A model generated the notes under the pieces. The model had not been told where the DNA came from, searched no databases, and was given only the letters and a program-made list of their open reading frames with translations. The translations under genes and the position numbers were made by a program. Positions 28,563 to 36,633 of a stretch of 64,000 bases of DNA are shown piece after piece. The stretch is from positions 372,001 to 436,000 of the forward strand of contig NZ_QLLT01000001.1 in NCBI RefSeq assembly GCF_003259315.1, in the 5' to 3' direction. The stretch comes from Kitasatospora sp. SolWspMP-SS2h. Lineage in GTDB: Bacteria > Actinomycetota > Actinomycetes > Streptomycetales > Streptomycetaceae. How positions within the stretch are numbered: the stretch's first letter is position 1; every line of letters starts with the position of its first letter.

Positions 28563-29585
28563 CTAGCCGCGGGCAGCCACGGTGGCAGGGGCCGTGCAGG
28601 TCGACCCGCGCACGATCAGCTCGGGCTCGAACAGCACCTCCTCGGCGGGCAGCCGACGGCCCTCGATCTGCTCCACCAGCGCCTTCGCCGCCGCGGCGGC
28701 CATCGCGGCGACGGGCTGGCGCACCGTGGTGAGCGGCGGGTCGGTGGCGATCATGTACGGGGAGTCGTCGAAGCCGACCACCGAGACGTCCCGCGGCACG
28801 ACCAGCCCCTCCCGCCGCAGCCGCCGGATCGCCCCCAGCGCCAGCGCGTCGCTCGCGCACACCACCGCGCTCGCCCCGGCCTCCACCAGCCGGGGCGCGG
28901 CGGCGGCCCCGCCGTCCATCGAGAACATCGCGTGGGCCACCAGCCGGCTCAGCTCCCCCTCCCGCCCGCGGCGGCGCAGGTGCCGGGCGAACGCGTCCAG
29001 TTTGCGTACGGACGGTACGTGTCCGGCCGGGCCGAGCAGCAGTCCGATCCGCTCGTGCCCGAGCGCCTCCAGGTGCGCCACGGCCTGCTCGACGGCCGCC
29101 GCGTCGTCCACCGAGATCAGCGCCGAACCGCGATGCCCGTCCGCCGCGTTGATCAGCACCACCGGTACCTCGCGCTCGCGCAGCGCCCGCCCCTGCTCGG
29201 GCCCGGCGTCCGCGTAGCTGGCCCCCACGAAGACGATGCCCGCCACGTTCTGCCGCAGCAGCATCTCGATGTAGTTCGCCTCCGAGACCCCGTCGGCCGT
29301 CCGGGTGCACAGCACCGGCATCAGCCCCTGCTTGCTCAACGCCCCCGCCAGCACCTCGCAGAACCCGGGGAACACCGGGTTCTGCAGGTCGGGCACCACC
29401 AGCCCGACCAGCGGCGCCCGGTCCGAGCGGAACGCCGAGGGCCGCTCGACCCCCATCACGTCCAGCGCCGTCAGCACCGCCTCCCGGGTCTCCCGCGCCA
29501 CTCCCGGCCGGTTGCGCAGCACCCGGCTCACCGTCACCGCGCTCACACCGGCGAACCGGGCCACCTCGTCCAGCTTCTTCGTCAT
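28563..29585 (-). CDS. LacI family transcriptional regulator
   Basis: Repressor of 340 residues. The N-terminal helix-turn-helix is LDEVARFAGVSAVTVSRVLR (residues 5-24) and the hinge follows at about 50-60. The periplasmic-binding-like effector domain has VGLVVPDLQNPVFPGF, SVDDAAAVEQAV, ALGHERIGLLLGP and DVSVVGFDDSPY, all canonical. It is located 197 bases upstream of the sugar-binding protein on the same strand, with ACGCAA/TTGCGT operators in between, so control of the alpha-glucan locus is very likely. The effector is presumably the imported sugar. The start lacks a Shine-Dalgarno and has a TANNNT box six bases upstream (leaderless type). Confidence 0.93.
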   Translation of the reverse strand: MTKKLDEVARFAGVSAVTVSRVLRNRPGVARETREAVLTALDVMGVERPSAFRSDRAPLVGLVVPDLQNPVFPGFCEVLAGALSKQGLMPVLCTRTADGVSEANYIEMLLRQNVAGIVFVGASYADAGPEQGRALREREVPVVLINAADGHRGSALISVDDAAAVEQAVAHLEALGHERIGLLLGPAGHVPSVRKLDAFARHLRRRGREGELSRLVAHAMFSMDGGAAAAPRLVEAGASAVVCASDALALGAIRRLRREGLVVPRDVSVVGFDDSPYMIATDPPLTTVRQPVAAMAAAAAKALVEQIEGRRLPAEEVLFEPELIVRGSTCTAPATVAARG

Positions 29586-29591
29586 GGCCGA

Positions 29592-29597
29592 AGCGTA
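29592..29597 (-). promoter_or_regulatory. Predicted -10 element of a leaderless lacI transcript
   Basis: TACGCT on the minus strand ends six bases before the ATG of the LacI gene, and no ribosome binding site is present. Confidence 0.5.
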
Positions 29598-29696
29598 TCG
29601 AGCTTCACGCAAAAAAACGACCGAGCCATGAAAATGAACGAAAGCGGGTGCGCTGCCGCTTGAGTGCGCGCGTCGGACGGCGGGGGCCCGGCAGCA

Positions 29697-29779
29697 GCGG
29701 CCGGGGCGGAGGCCGGGAGTGCGGCGACCGGGGAAGGGAGCGGAACCCGGACCGCGGCCGGGGCGGAGGCCGGGGGTGC
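29697..29779. repeat. 26-base direct repeat in the intergenic region
   Basis: GCGGCCGGGGCGGAGGCCGGG plus RGTGC occurs at 29697-29722 and 29754-29779. The 379-base gap between the LacI and monooxygenase genes otherwise holds only the terminator noted at its right end. Confidence 0.6.
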
Positions 29780-29876
29780 CCGCGCTGCGGTCCGCCCGGG
29801 GCCGGCGGGGTGTCACGGCCCCGCCGGCCCGGCCAACGGGTGAGGTTCCACGGTAGGGGCGGGGGCGGGAAAGGGG

Positions 29877-29917
29877 CAGGGGCCGAACGTCCCGGGTCGT
29901 GGGAGGTTCGGCCCCTG
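29877..29917 (-). terminator. Hairpin after the SsuD-type monooxygenase
   Basis: CAGGGGCCGAAC and GTTCGGCCCCTG are perfect 12-base arms around a 17-base loop, 48 bases past the stop of the monooxygenase gene on the minus strand. Confidence 0.65.
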
Positions 29918-29964
29918 GGGGCGGGCGGCGGTCCGTCGGGCCCCGTGTCCCGGCGGGCGGGCCG

Positions 29965-31062
29965 TCAGAGCAGCGGGCGGACGTGCTCGGCGAAGGTGTA
30001 GGACTCCTCCAGGTGCGGGTAGCCGGAGAGGACGAACTCGTCGACTCCCGCGTCGCGGTACTCGGCGAGGCGGTCGGCGACCTCGCGGTGGCTGCCGACC
30101 AGGGCGGTGCCCGCGCCGCCGCGGACCAGGCCGATGCCGGCCCAGAGGTTGGGGGCGATCCAGAGCCGGTCGCGGCTGCCGCCGTGCAGGTCGAGCATCC
30201 GGCGCTGGCCGACCGACTCCAGGGCGCGCAGCCGCTGCTGTCCGGCGGCGATCGCGGCGTCGTCGAGCCCGGCGATCAGGTCGTCCGCGTCCTGCCGGGC
30301 GCGGGCGGCGGTGGCCCGGCTCAGCACGTGCACCCGCAGGCCGAAGCGCGGGGAGCGGCCCTGCGCGGCGGCGAGCTCGCGGACCCGGGCGATCTTCTCG
30401 GCGACCTGCTCGACGGGTTCGCCCCAGGTCAGGTAGGTGTCGGCGTGCCGGGCGGCGACGTCGAGCGCGGGGTCGGAGGAGCCGCCGAAGTAGACCTCGG
30501 GCACCGGCTCGGGGGGCCGGCGCAGGTGCCCGCCCTCGATCCGGTAGTGCGGGCCCGCGTGGTCGTACGGGGTGCCGCGCCAGGCGGCCCGGACCACGTC
30601 GAGGAACTCTCCCGCCCGGGCGTAGCGCTCGTCGTGGTCGAGCCGGTCGCCGTAGCCGCGCTGTTCGGCGTCGCTGCCGCCGGCCACCACGTTGAGCAGC
30701 AGCCGGCCGCCGGAGAGGCGCTGGAAGGTGGCGGCGGTCTGCGCGGCGAGCGCGGGTTCGATCAGGCCGGGGCGGAAGGCGACCAGGAACTTGAGCCGGC
30801 GGGTGGCGGCGATCAGCGCGGCGGTGGTGATCCAGGCGTCCTCGCAGTGCGCGCCGGTCGGGGTGAGGACCGCGTCGTAACCCAACTGGTCGACTGCCTG
30901 GGCGAGTTGGGTGAGGTAGCCGAGGGTGGCGGGACGGCCGGCCGGGGCAGCGGCGGCGGACGCGCCGCCGATGCCGGTGCCGTGGGCCGCGCCGCCCAGG
31001 TCGCGGGCGTCGCCGCCGGTCGGCAGGAACCAGTGGAAGGCGGTGGTGGGGCGGTCGGCCAT
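29965..31062 (-). CDS. FMNH2-dependent alkanesulfonate monooxygenase-type LLM oxidoreductase (SsuD-like)
   Basis: Cytoplasmic flavin-dependent monooxygenase of 365 residues in the luciferase-like (LLM) superfamily, closest in layout to SsuD. SsuD uses reduced FMN and O2 to split C-S bonds of alkanesulfonates and release sulfite. Typical blocks are AFHWFLPTGGDARDLGG at the start, FLVAFRPGLIEPALAAQ, LSGGRLLLNVVAGGSDAEQRGYGDRL and the C-terminal VDEFVLSGYPHLEESYTFAE. It is the second gene after an acetyltransferase, with four bases between them, in a unit that begins with a cysteine-type leader peptide. A role in sulfur scavenging under cysteine shortage is therefore well supported. The exact sulfonate is unknown, and no SsuABC transporter is adjacent. 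Confidence 0.9.
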   Translation of the reverse strand: MADRPTTAFHWFLPTGGDARDLGGAAHGTGIGGASAAAAPAGRPATLGYLTQLAQAVDQLGYDAVLTPTGAHCEDAWITTAALIAATRRLKFLVAFRPGLIEPALAAQTAATFQRLSGGRLLLNVVAGGSDAEQRGYGDRLDHDERYARAGEFLDVVRAAWRGTPYDHAGPHYRIEGGHLRRPPEPVPEVYFGGSSDPALDVAARHADTYLTWGEPVEQVAEKIARVRELAAAQGRSPRFGLRVHVLSRATAARARQDADDLIAGLDDAAIAAGQQRLRALESVGQRRMLDLHGGSRDRLWIAPNLWAGIGLVRGGAGTALVGSHREVADRLAEYRDAGVDEFVLSGYPHLEESYTFAEHVRPLL

Positions 31063-31066
31063 GGCG

Positions 31067-31852
31067 TCAGCTCTCCCGGTTCGAGGTGGTGCCCGCGGGG
31101 ACGGCCGGGCCGCCCTCCAGGGGGGTGCGGACCCGCAGGAACGCGGTGTGGCGGCGCAGCGTGAAGCCCAGCGACTCGTACAGGGCGATCGCCCGGGTGT
31201 TGTCGGCGGCGGCGTGCAGGAACGGGGTGTCGCCGCGCTGCTCGATGCCGTGCGCGACGGCCCGCACCAGGCGGGTGGCGTGGCCGCGGCCGCGGTGGTC
31301 GGGGTCGGTGCAGACGGCGCTGATCTCGGTCCAGCCGGGCGGGTGCAGGCGTTCGCCGGCCATCGCGATCAGGCGGCCGTCGCGGCGCAGGCCGAGGTAG
31401 CGGCCGAGGGCGATGGTGCGGGGCAGGAACGGGCCGGGGCGGGTGCGGGCGACCAGGTCGAGCATCTCGGGGACGTCGGCCGGGCCCAACTCGACGGCCT
31501 CCGGGGCGGGTTCGGTGCGCAGCGCGGTGGCGACCAGCTGGACGCCGTGGCCGGACTCCAGCACCTCCCAGCCCGCGGGCGCGGCGGCGGCGCCGGTGAC
31601 GGGGGTGGTGCTGCCGGGCGGTCCGGCCAGCGCGGCGAGGTCCTGCCAGGCCAGCGGGTCGGCCGGGTCGGCGAGCGCGGTGAACGGGGAGACGTCCGCG
31701 GGGTAGCGGGCGGCCCGGCCGCGGCGCTCGGCGAGGTGGGCGTGCGGCCCGGCGAGGGCGGCCCAGGCGGGGTTGTCGAGGACGTGGGCGGCTGCGCCGG
31801 TGTCGGCGGCGGTGCTGGCGGTGGGCGCGGGCAGGGGGGTGCGCGGGCTCAT
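31067..31852 (-). CDS. GNAT family acetyltransferase in the sulfonate operon
   Basis: A 261-residue protein whose C-terminal half is a GNAT domain of the FR47 type: EISAVCTDPDHRGRGHATRLV (acetyl-CoA loop), then TPFLHAAADNTRAIALYESLGF. The N-terminal half (LDNPAWAALAGPHAHLAERRG) resembles the first lobe of double-GNAT proteins, without a clear second CoA site. It is translated just after a short cysteine-rich-type leader peptide and is followed after four bases by the SsuD-like gene. Its acceptor is unknown; acetylation of a sulfur compound or amine is only a guess from context. Confidence 0.85.
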   Translation of the reverse strand: MSPRTPLPAPTASTAADTGAAAHVLDNPAWAALAGPHAHLAERRGRAARYPADVSPFTALADPADPLAWQDLAALAGPPGSTTPVTGAAAAPAGWEVLESGHGVQLVATALRTEPAPEAVELGPADVPEMLDLVARTRPGPFLPRTIALGRYLGLRRDGRLIAMAGERLHPPGWTEISAVCTDPDHRGRGHATRLVRAVAHGIEQRGDTPFLHAAADNTRAIALYESLGFTLRRHTAFLRVRTPLEGGPAVPAGTTSNRES

Positions 31853-31894
31853 GGCGGGGCGGGCTCCTGGTACGGGTGGACGGGCGGCGCGGTT

Positions 31895-31978
31895 TCAGCC
31901 GGCCGGACAGAGCGCGCTGCTGACGCGCAGCAGGTCGACCGGCCGGTCGAGGTACACCGCGCGCTCCGCTGGCCGCAC
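31895..31978 (-). CDS. Cysteine-type attenuator leader peptide (sulfonate operon 1)
   Basis: A 27-residue peptide with the core VDLLRVSSALCPAG, preceded by a G-rich ribosome site and two consecutive GTG codons. Short peptides ending in LLRVxxALC stand before sulfur-assimilation operons in many Streptomyces, where translation through the Cys codon is thought to report cysteine supply. The Cys codon is TGT, rare in such GC-rich genes. The stop lies 42 bases before the acetyltransferase start. A 16-base palindrome TCGACCGGCCGGTCGA lies inside the coding sequence (31935-31950). Confidence 0.8.
   Translation of the reverse strand: MRPAERAVYLDRPVDLLRVSSALCPAG
31899..31957. repeat. Inverted copy of the leader-peptide sequence, left arm
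   Basis: This 59-base stretch is repeated in inverted orientation at 32249-32307. The first 32 bases, starting GTGTACCTCGACC, are identical, as are the last 17 (GCGCTCTGTCCGGCCGG). Confidence 0.8.
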
Positions 31979-32227
31979 CACCCCGCACCCCCCGGTCGCC
32001 TCGTCGCTCGGCCGTCACTCGTCGCTGGTCGCAGTCGTCCCTCGTCGCTCGTCCCGGTCAAGCTAGGCCGGGCCCGGACGGGATGTCAACGGCCGCCCGG
32101 CGGGCCGGAGTCGGCGGTTCGTTACCGCTGTATGAACAGCGTTGTGCCGGGCCCCGGTGCGGGGTTACGGTGCGAGGACGGCGGCACCCGGGCGGTGCCG
32201 CGAGACGCGGACGGGGAGGTGACGGCG

Positions 32228-32320
32228 GTGCGGGCACTGGAGCGCGAGGTGTACCTCGACCGGCCGGTCGACCTGCTGCGGGTGAGCACCGCGCTCTGTC
32301 CGGCCGGCCCGGTCGGCTGA
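32228..32320 (+). CDS. Cysteine-type attenuator leader peptide (sulfonate operon 2)
   Basis: A 30-residue peptide with the core VDLLRVSTALCPAGPVG, mirroring the divergent leader on the other strand. The GTG at 32228 is preferred to one nine bases earlier because GGGGAGG is correctly spaced only for the later one. It again uses the rare TGT cysteine codon and contains the palindrome TCGACCGGCCGGTCGA (32256-32271). It ends 126 bases before the first of two LLM monooxygenase genes. The rest of the 594-base divergent region holds only the promoters implied by the two leaders. Confidence 0.8.
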   Translation: MRALEREVYLDRPVDLLRVSTALCPAGPVG

Positions 32321-32446
32321 GCCCGCACCGCCCCGCGCCCTCCGCCCCTCCCCTCGCTCCACCGCCGCACCGCGCCCCGGCCGCGCCTTCGGTGCCCGCC
32401 CCGGCGCGTTCGCCAGCCCCTCCCGTGAACAGGAACCGGTCCCGCC

Positions 32447-33826
32447 ATGCCCGCATCGCCAGCAGCGTCCCCCTCCCCCGAGGCGTCCACCGCCGTTCCC
32501 GCCGTTGCCGCCGTCCCCGCCGCGCCCGCCGCGCCCGCCCCGCTGCACCTGGCCGTCGCGCTGGACGGCGCCGGCTGGCACCCGGCCGCGTGGCGGGAGC
32601 CGGGCGCCCGGCCGAAGGAGCTGTTCACCGCCCGGTACTGGGCGGACCTGGCGGCGGAGGCGGAGCGCGGCCTGCTCGACCTGCTGACCATCGAGGACGG
32701 GCTGAGCCTCCAGTCGGAGCACCCGTTCGAGCCGGACGCCCGCACCGACCGGGTCCGGGGCCGGCTGGACGCGGTGCTGGTGGCGGCCCGGATCGCGCCG
32801 CTGACCCGGCACATCGGGCTGGTGCCGACGGCGATCGTGACGCACACCGAGCCGTTCCACCTCTCCAAGGCGGTGGCCACCCTGGACTTCGTGAGCGAGG
32901 GCCGGGCCGGGCTGCGGGTGAAGGTCTCGGGGCGGGTCGACGAGGTCGGGCACTTCGGCCGCCGCGAGCCGCGCGAGCTGCGGCCGGACGACCTGGACTC
33001 GCCCGCCGCGCTGGCCGTGCTGGCGGAGTCCTTCGGCGAGGCCGAGGACTACGTGGAGGTGCTGCGCCGGCTGTGGGACAGCTGGGAGGACGACGCGGAG
33101 ATCCGGGACGCGGCGACCGGCCGGTTCATCGACCGGGAGAAGCTGCACTACATCGACTTCGAGGGGCCCCGGTTCTCGGTGCGCGGCCCGTCCATCACGC
33201 CCCGCCCGCCGCAGGGCCAGCCGCCGGTGGCGGCCCTGGCCCACCGCGGCGAGCCGTTCCGGCTGGCGGGCCGCTCCACCGACCTGGCGTTCGTGACGCC
33301 GCACGACGCGGAGCAGGCCCGGGCGGTCGTGGCCGAGGTGCGGGCCGCCCAGCGGGAGGCCGGGCGGGCCGCGCAGACCGTGCACGTCTTCGCGGACCTG
33401 GTGGTGTTCCTGGACGACGAGCCGGGCGCGGCGGCCGAGCGGCTGTCCCGGCTGGACGCGGCGGCGGGCGCCGAGTACACCAGTGACGCCCGGGTCTTCG
33501 CCGGGACGCCCGCCGAACTGGCCGACCTGCTGGCGGAGTTGGCGGCGTCCGGGCTGACGGGCTTCCGGCTGCGGCCGGGCGCGCTGCCGTACGACCTGGA
33601 GCGGATCACCCGCGGCCTGGTGCCGGAGCTCCAGCGCCGCGGGCTGTTCCGCACCGCCTACGAGGCGTCCACCCTGCGCGGGCTGCTGGGCCTGCCGCGC
33701 CCCGCCAACCGCTACGCCGCCGCACCCGCCGCGTCCACCGGGACCGGCCGCACGGCCGACGCCACCGCCGCCACGGCCGACGCCGACGCCGACGCCACGG
33801 CCGGCGCCACCGCCGTCAGCGCCTGA
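32447..33826 (+). CDS. LLM class flavin-dependent monooxygenase
   Basis: A 459-residue luciferase-like flavin monooxygenase. The core runs from LHLAVALDGAGWHP (about 30) to ITRGLVPELQRRGLF (about 400), flanked by low-complexity Ala/Pro and Thr/Asp/Ala tails. Blocks include LLTIEDGLSLQSEHPFEPD, IGLVPTAIVTHTEPFHLSKA and DFVSEGRAGLRVKVS, close to the NtaA/SnaA/DszA branch that oxidises organosulfur or amine substrates with FMNH2. It follows a cysteine leader peptide and precedes another LLM gene by 22 bases. Desulfurisation of an organosulfur compound is inferred from context. Confidence 0.85.
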   Translation: MPASPAASPSPEASTAVPAVAAVPAAPAAPAPLHLAVALDGAGWHPAAWREPGARPKELFTARYWADLAAEAERGLLDLLTIEDGLSLQSEHPFEPDARTDRVRGRLDAVLVAARIAPLTRHIGLVPTAIVTHTEPFHLSKAVATLDFVSEGRAGLRVKVSGRVDEVGHFGRREPRELRPDDLDSPAALAVLAESFGEAEDYVEVLRRLWDSWEDDAEIRDAATGRFIDREKLHYIDFEGPRFSVRGPSITPRPPQGQPPVAALAHRGEPFRLAGRSTDLAFVTPHDAEQARAVVAEVRAAQREAGRAAQTVHVFADLVVFLDDEPGAAAERLSRLDAAAGAEYTSDARVFAGTPAELADLLAELAASGLTGFRLRPGALPYDLERITRGLVPELQRRGLFRTAYEASTLRGLLGLPRPANRYAAAPAASTGTGRTADATAATADADADATAGATAVSA

Positions 33827-33848
33827 ACTCCGAAGGAACGCAGCAGAC

Positions 33849-35237
33849 ATGAGCAACCAGAGCAGCAGCGGCAAGCCGCTCAAGCGGATCCACCTGGCGG
33901 CGCACTTCCCGGGCGTGAACAACACCACGGTGTGGAGCGACCCGGCGGCGGGCAGCCAGATCGCGTTCAGCTCCTTCGCGCACCTGGCGCGGACCGCCGA
34001 GCGCGCCAAGTTCGACTTCCTGTTCCTGGCCGAGGGCCTGCGGCTGCGCGAGCAGAACGGGCTGATCTACGACCTGGACGTGGTGGGCCGGCCGGACACC
34101 TTCACCGTGCTGGCGGCGCTGGCCGCGGTCACCGACCGGCTCGGCCTGGCCGGGACGATCAACTCGACGTTCAACGAACCGTACGAGGTGGCACGGCAGT
34201 TCGCCACCCTGGACCACCTCTCGGCGGGCCGCTCGGCGTGGAACGTGGTGACCTCCTGGGACGCGTTCACCGGCGAGAACTTCCGGCGCGGCGGCTTCCT
34301 GCGCGAGGAGGACCGGTACGCCCGGGCCCGGCAGTTCCTGGAGGCGTCCTGGCGGCTGTTCGACTCCTGGCGCGGGGACGAGGTGGTGGCCGATCCGGCG
34401 TCCGGGGTGTTCCTGGGCGATCCGGAGGCGGGCCGGTTCGCCCACCGCAGCAGCGAGTTCGACATCGCGGGCCGGTTCGACGTGCCGCGCGCGCCGCAGG
34501 GCCGTCCGGTGATCTTCCAGGCCGGCGACTCCGAGCAGGGCCGCGAGTTCGCCGCCGCCTCGGCGGACGCGATCTTCTCCCGGCACGGCACCCTGGAGGC
34601 CGGGCAGGCGTTCTACGCGGACGTGAAGGGCCGGCTGGCCCGGCACGGCCGGCCGGCGGACGCGCTGAAGATCCTGCCCGCGGTGACCTTCGTGCTGGGC
34701 GCCACCGACGCGGAGGCCCGCGAGAAGGCCGCACTGGTGCGCCGCCAGCAGGTCAGCGGGCAGACCGCGATCCGGCTGCTGGAGCAGGTGTGGAACCGGG
34801 ACCTGTCGGACCACGACCCGGAGGGGCCGCTGCCGGAGGTCGATCCGCTGGTCGGCGAGCACACGGTGTCCCGGGGCCGGGCCTCGGTCCGGACCGGCCG
34901 GGACCCGCTGGCGGTGGCCCGCGAGTGGCGGGAGCTGGCCGCGGCGAAGAAGCTGTCCGTCCGGGACCTGGTGATCGAGGTGTCCGCCCGCCAGTCCTTC
35001 GTCGGCACCCCGGCCCGGATCGCCGAGGAGATGAACCGCTTCGTCCAGTCCGACGCCAGCGACGGCTTCATCCTGGCCCCGCACCTGACGCCCGGCGGCC
35101 TGGACGAGTTCGCCGACACCGTGGTGCCGCTGCTCCAGGAGCGCGGTGTCTTCCGCACCGAGTACGAGGGCAGCACCCTGCGCGAGCACCTCGACCTTCC
35201 GCCCGTCCCCGTCCGCACTGCCGAGGAAGCGATATGA
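33849..35237 (+). CDS. LLM flavin-dependent monooxygenase, NtaA/SnaA/DszA family
   Basis: A 462-residue flavin monooxygenase with well-conserved family blocks: HLAAHFPGVNNTTVW, FDFLFLAEGLRLRE, TINSTFNEPYEVARQFATLDHLSAGRSAWNVVTS, and VIFQAGDSEQGREFAA. Members include nitrilotriacetate monooxygenase, pristinamycin synthase subunit A and dibenzothiophene-sulfone monooxygenase. It sits in the cysteine-controlled unit and its stop overlaps the DUF1684 start by ATGA. AAGGA precedes the ATG. The substrate is unknown; a sulfone or sulfonate is favoured by the leader peptide. Confidence 0.92.
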   Translation: MSNQSSSGKPLKRIHLAAHFPGVNNTTVWSDPAAGSQIAFSSFAHLARTAERAKFDFLFLAEGLRLREQNGLIYDLDVVGRPDTFTVLAALAAVTDRLGLAGTINSTFNEPYEVARQFATLDHLSAGRSAWNVVTSWDAFTGENFRRGGFLREEDRYARARQFLEASWRLFDSWRGDEVVADPASGVFLGDPEAGRFAHRSSEFDIAGRFDVPRAPQGRPVIFQAGDSEQGREFAAASADAIFSRHGTLEAGQAFYADVKGRLARHGRPADALKILPAVTFVLGATDAEAREKAALVRRQQVSGQTAIRLLEQVWNRDLSDHDPEGPLPEVDPLVGEHTVSRGRASVRTGRDPLAVAREWRELAAAKKLSVRDLVIEVSARQSFVGTPARIAEEMNRFVQSDASDGFILAPHLTPGGLDEFADTVVPLLQERGVFRTEYEGSTLREHLDLPPVPVRTAEEAI

Positions 35238-36082
35238 CGACCACCCAGGAACCGACCACCGCCCACGACCCCGCCGGCACCGAGGAGTTCACCCGCGAGT
35301 GGGAGGAGTGGCACGCCGCCGGCCAGCGCGCCCTCGCCGACCCGCACGGCTTCCTCGCCGTCACCAGCCTGCACTGGCTGGACGCCGAGCCGACCCGCTT
35401 CCCGGACGCCCCGGGCGCCTGGTCGACCGGCCCGGACGGGGTGCGGGTCGAGCTGGACGAGGGCGAGGAGCTGCTCCTCGACGGGGAGCCGGTGCGCGGC
35501 CGGTACGACTTCGGCGTCCTGCCGGAGCGGGCCAGCCGGTACGCGACGGCGGGCGAGGCGGTGATCGAGGTCGCCAAGCGCGGCGGCCACGACATCGTCC
35601 GGCCCCGGCACCCCGACAACCCGCTGCTGCGCGCCTTCACCCGCACCCCGACCTACGCGCCGGACCCGCGCTGGGCGCTGACCGGCCGCTACCTGCCGTT
35701 CGAGGAGCCGCGCCCGGTGACGGTCGGCGCGGCCGTGGAGGGCCTGCAGCACGTGTACGACGCGCCGGGCGAGATCGAGTTCACGCTGCCCGACGGCGGT
35801 ACGCACCGGCTGACCGCGTTCAACGGCTTCCGGCCGGGCACCTTCCACGTGCTGTTCACCGACGCCACCTCGGGCGTCACCACGTACGCCGCCAACCGCT
35901 CGCTGAGCATCGACGAGCCGGACGCGCAGGGCCGGGTCACGGTCGACTTCAACCGGGCCACCAACCTGCCGTGCGCCTACACCGACCTGGCCACCTGCCC
36001 GCTGCCGCCCGCCGAGAACCGCCTCCCGGCGGCGGTCGAGGCCGGCGAGCGGATCCCGCTGGAGCGCGGCGGGCAGCCGTGA
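35234..36082 (+). CDS. DUF1684 family protein
   Basis: A 282-residue cytoplasmic protein that matches DUF1684. The start is EFTREWEEWHAAGQRALADPHGFLAVTSLHWLD-like (shown by DPHGFLAVTSLHWLD), the middle has NGFRPGTFHVLFTDATSG, and the end has VDFNRATNLPCAYTDLA followed by TCPLPPAENRLPAAV. The function of the family is not established. The ATG overlaps the upstream monooxygenase stop, with GAGGAAG as ribosome site, so the two are translationally coupled. Frequent linkage to organosulfur monooxygenases would make it a helper of sulfur release; that is inference. Confidence 0.85.
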   Translation: MTTTQEPTTAHDPAGTEEFTREWEEWHAAGQRALADPHGFLAVTSLHWLDAEPTRFPDAPGAWSTGPDGVRVELDEGEELLLDGEPVRGRYDFGVLPERASRYATAGEAVIEVAKRGGHDIVRPRHPDNPLLRAFTRTPTYAPDPRWALTGRYLPFEEPRPVTVGAAVEGLQHVYDAPGEIEFTLPDGGTHRLTAFNGFRPGTFHVLFTDATSGVTTYAANRSLSIDEPDAQGRVTVDFNRATNLPCAYTDLATCPLPPAENRLPAAVEAGERIPLERGGQP

Positions 36083-36142
36083 CGCGCCACCGGCGCGGGT
36101 GACGCGCCGCGGCCGGGCGCGGCGGAAGCGTCCGGCCGCGGC

Positions 36143-36187
36143 GGACCGCCGGCCCCCGAGGGGACTCCCCTCGGGGGCCGGCGGTCC
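36143..36187. terminator. Perfect 21-base-pair hairpin between convergent genes
   Basis: Arms starting GGACCGCCGGCCCCCGAGGGG and ending with the exact complement, around an ACT loop, form the strongest hairpin in the window. It lies between the DUF1684 gene and the convergent SnoaL-like gene and probably serves both. Confidence 0.85.
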
Positions 36188-36237
36188 GTCCGGGCCCGGG
36201 CCGCTGCCGGGCCGGGGCCGTCAGGACCGGGCCGGGC

Positions 36238-36633
36238 TCAGCGGTCGATGAACTGGTGGTCGGTCAGCACCAGCCCGGCCGGGTCGAGTCCGAGGAGGTC
36301 GGTGCCCGCCGAGACGCACTCGCCGCTCGCCGCCCGCACCATCTCCCAGCGCAGCCGGACCACCCCGTGGTGCCCGTCCGTGCCGGGCAGCAGGCGGAAC
36401 GCGTGCCCGGTGTCGCGCACCCACGCCGCGTGGGCCAGGGCGATCCGCTCGGTGAGCGCCGCCCGGCCGTCCACCGCCATCGTCGGGGTGCGGTGCGCGA
36501 CCCCGGGCGCGAACAGCTCCGCCACGGCGGCGCGGCGCCGGTCCGGGTCGGGCTCGTTCCACAGCCGCACGTAGCGGCGGGCCAGCTCCTCCGGGTCGGG
36601 CCCGGCCGCCGCCGCCCCCGCCGGGGCGGTCAC
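36238..36633 (-). CDS. SnoaL/NTF2-like small protein
   Basis: A 131-residue protein with the cone-fold outline of the SnoaL/NTF2 family: RYVRLWNEPDPDRRRAAVAELF, GRAALTERIALAHAAW, and alternating strands ending LVLTDHQFIDR. Members are cyclases, isomerases or ligand-binding proteins, and catalytic residues cannot be assigned here. The GTG start overlaps the stop of the MFS exporter by GTGA, so it is co-translated with the transporter. A role linked to the exported compound is possible. Confidence 0.75.
   Translation of the reverse strand: MTAPAGAAAAGPDPEELARRYVRLWNEPDPDRRRAAVAELFAPGVAHRTPTMAVDGRAALTERIALAHAAWVRDTGHAFRLLPGTDGHHGVVRLRWEMVRAASGECVSAGTDLLGLDPAGLVLTDHQFIDR

Noticed and set aside
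29648..30001. A 117-codon plus-strand frame in the gap before the SsuD-like gene
   Set aside because: Gly/Arg-only composition produced by GC-rich direct repeats, no ribosome site, and it overlaps the end of the monooxygenase gene.
31849..32061. A 70-codon minus-strand frame over the leader peptide region
   Set aside because: It is the wrong frame. The 27-residue leader in the neighbouring frame has the conserved LLRVSSALC core.
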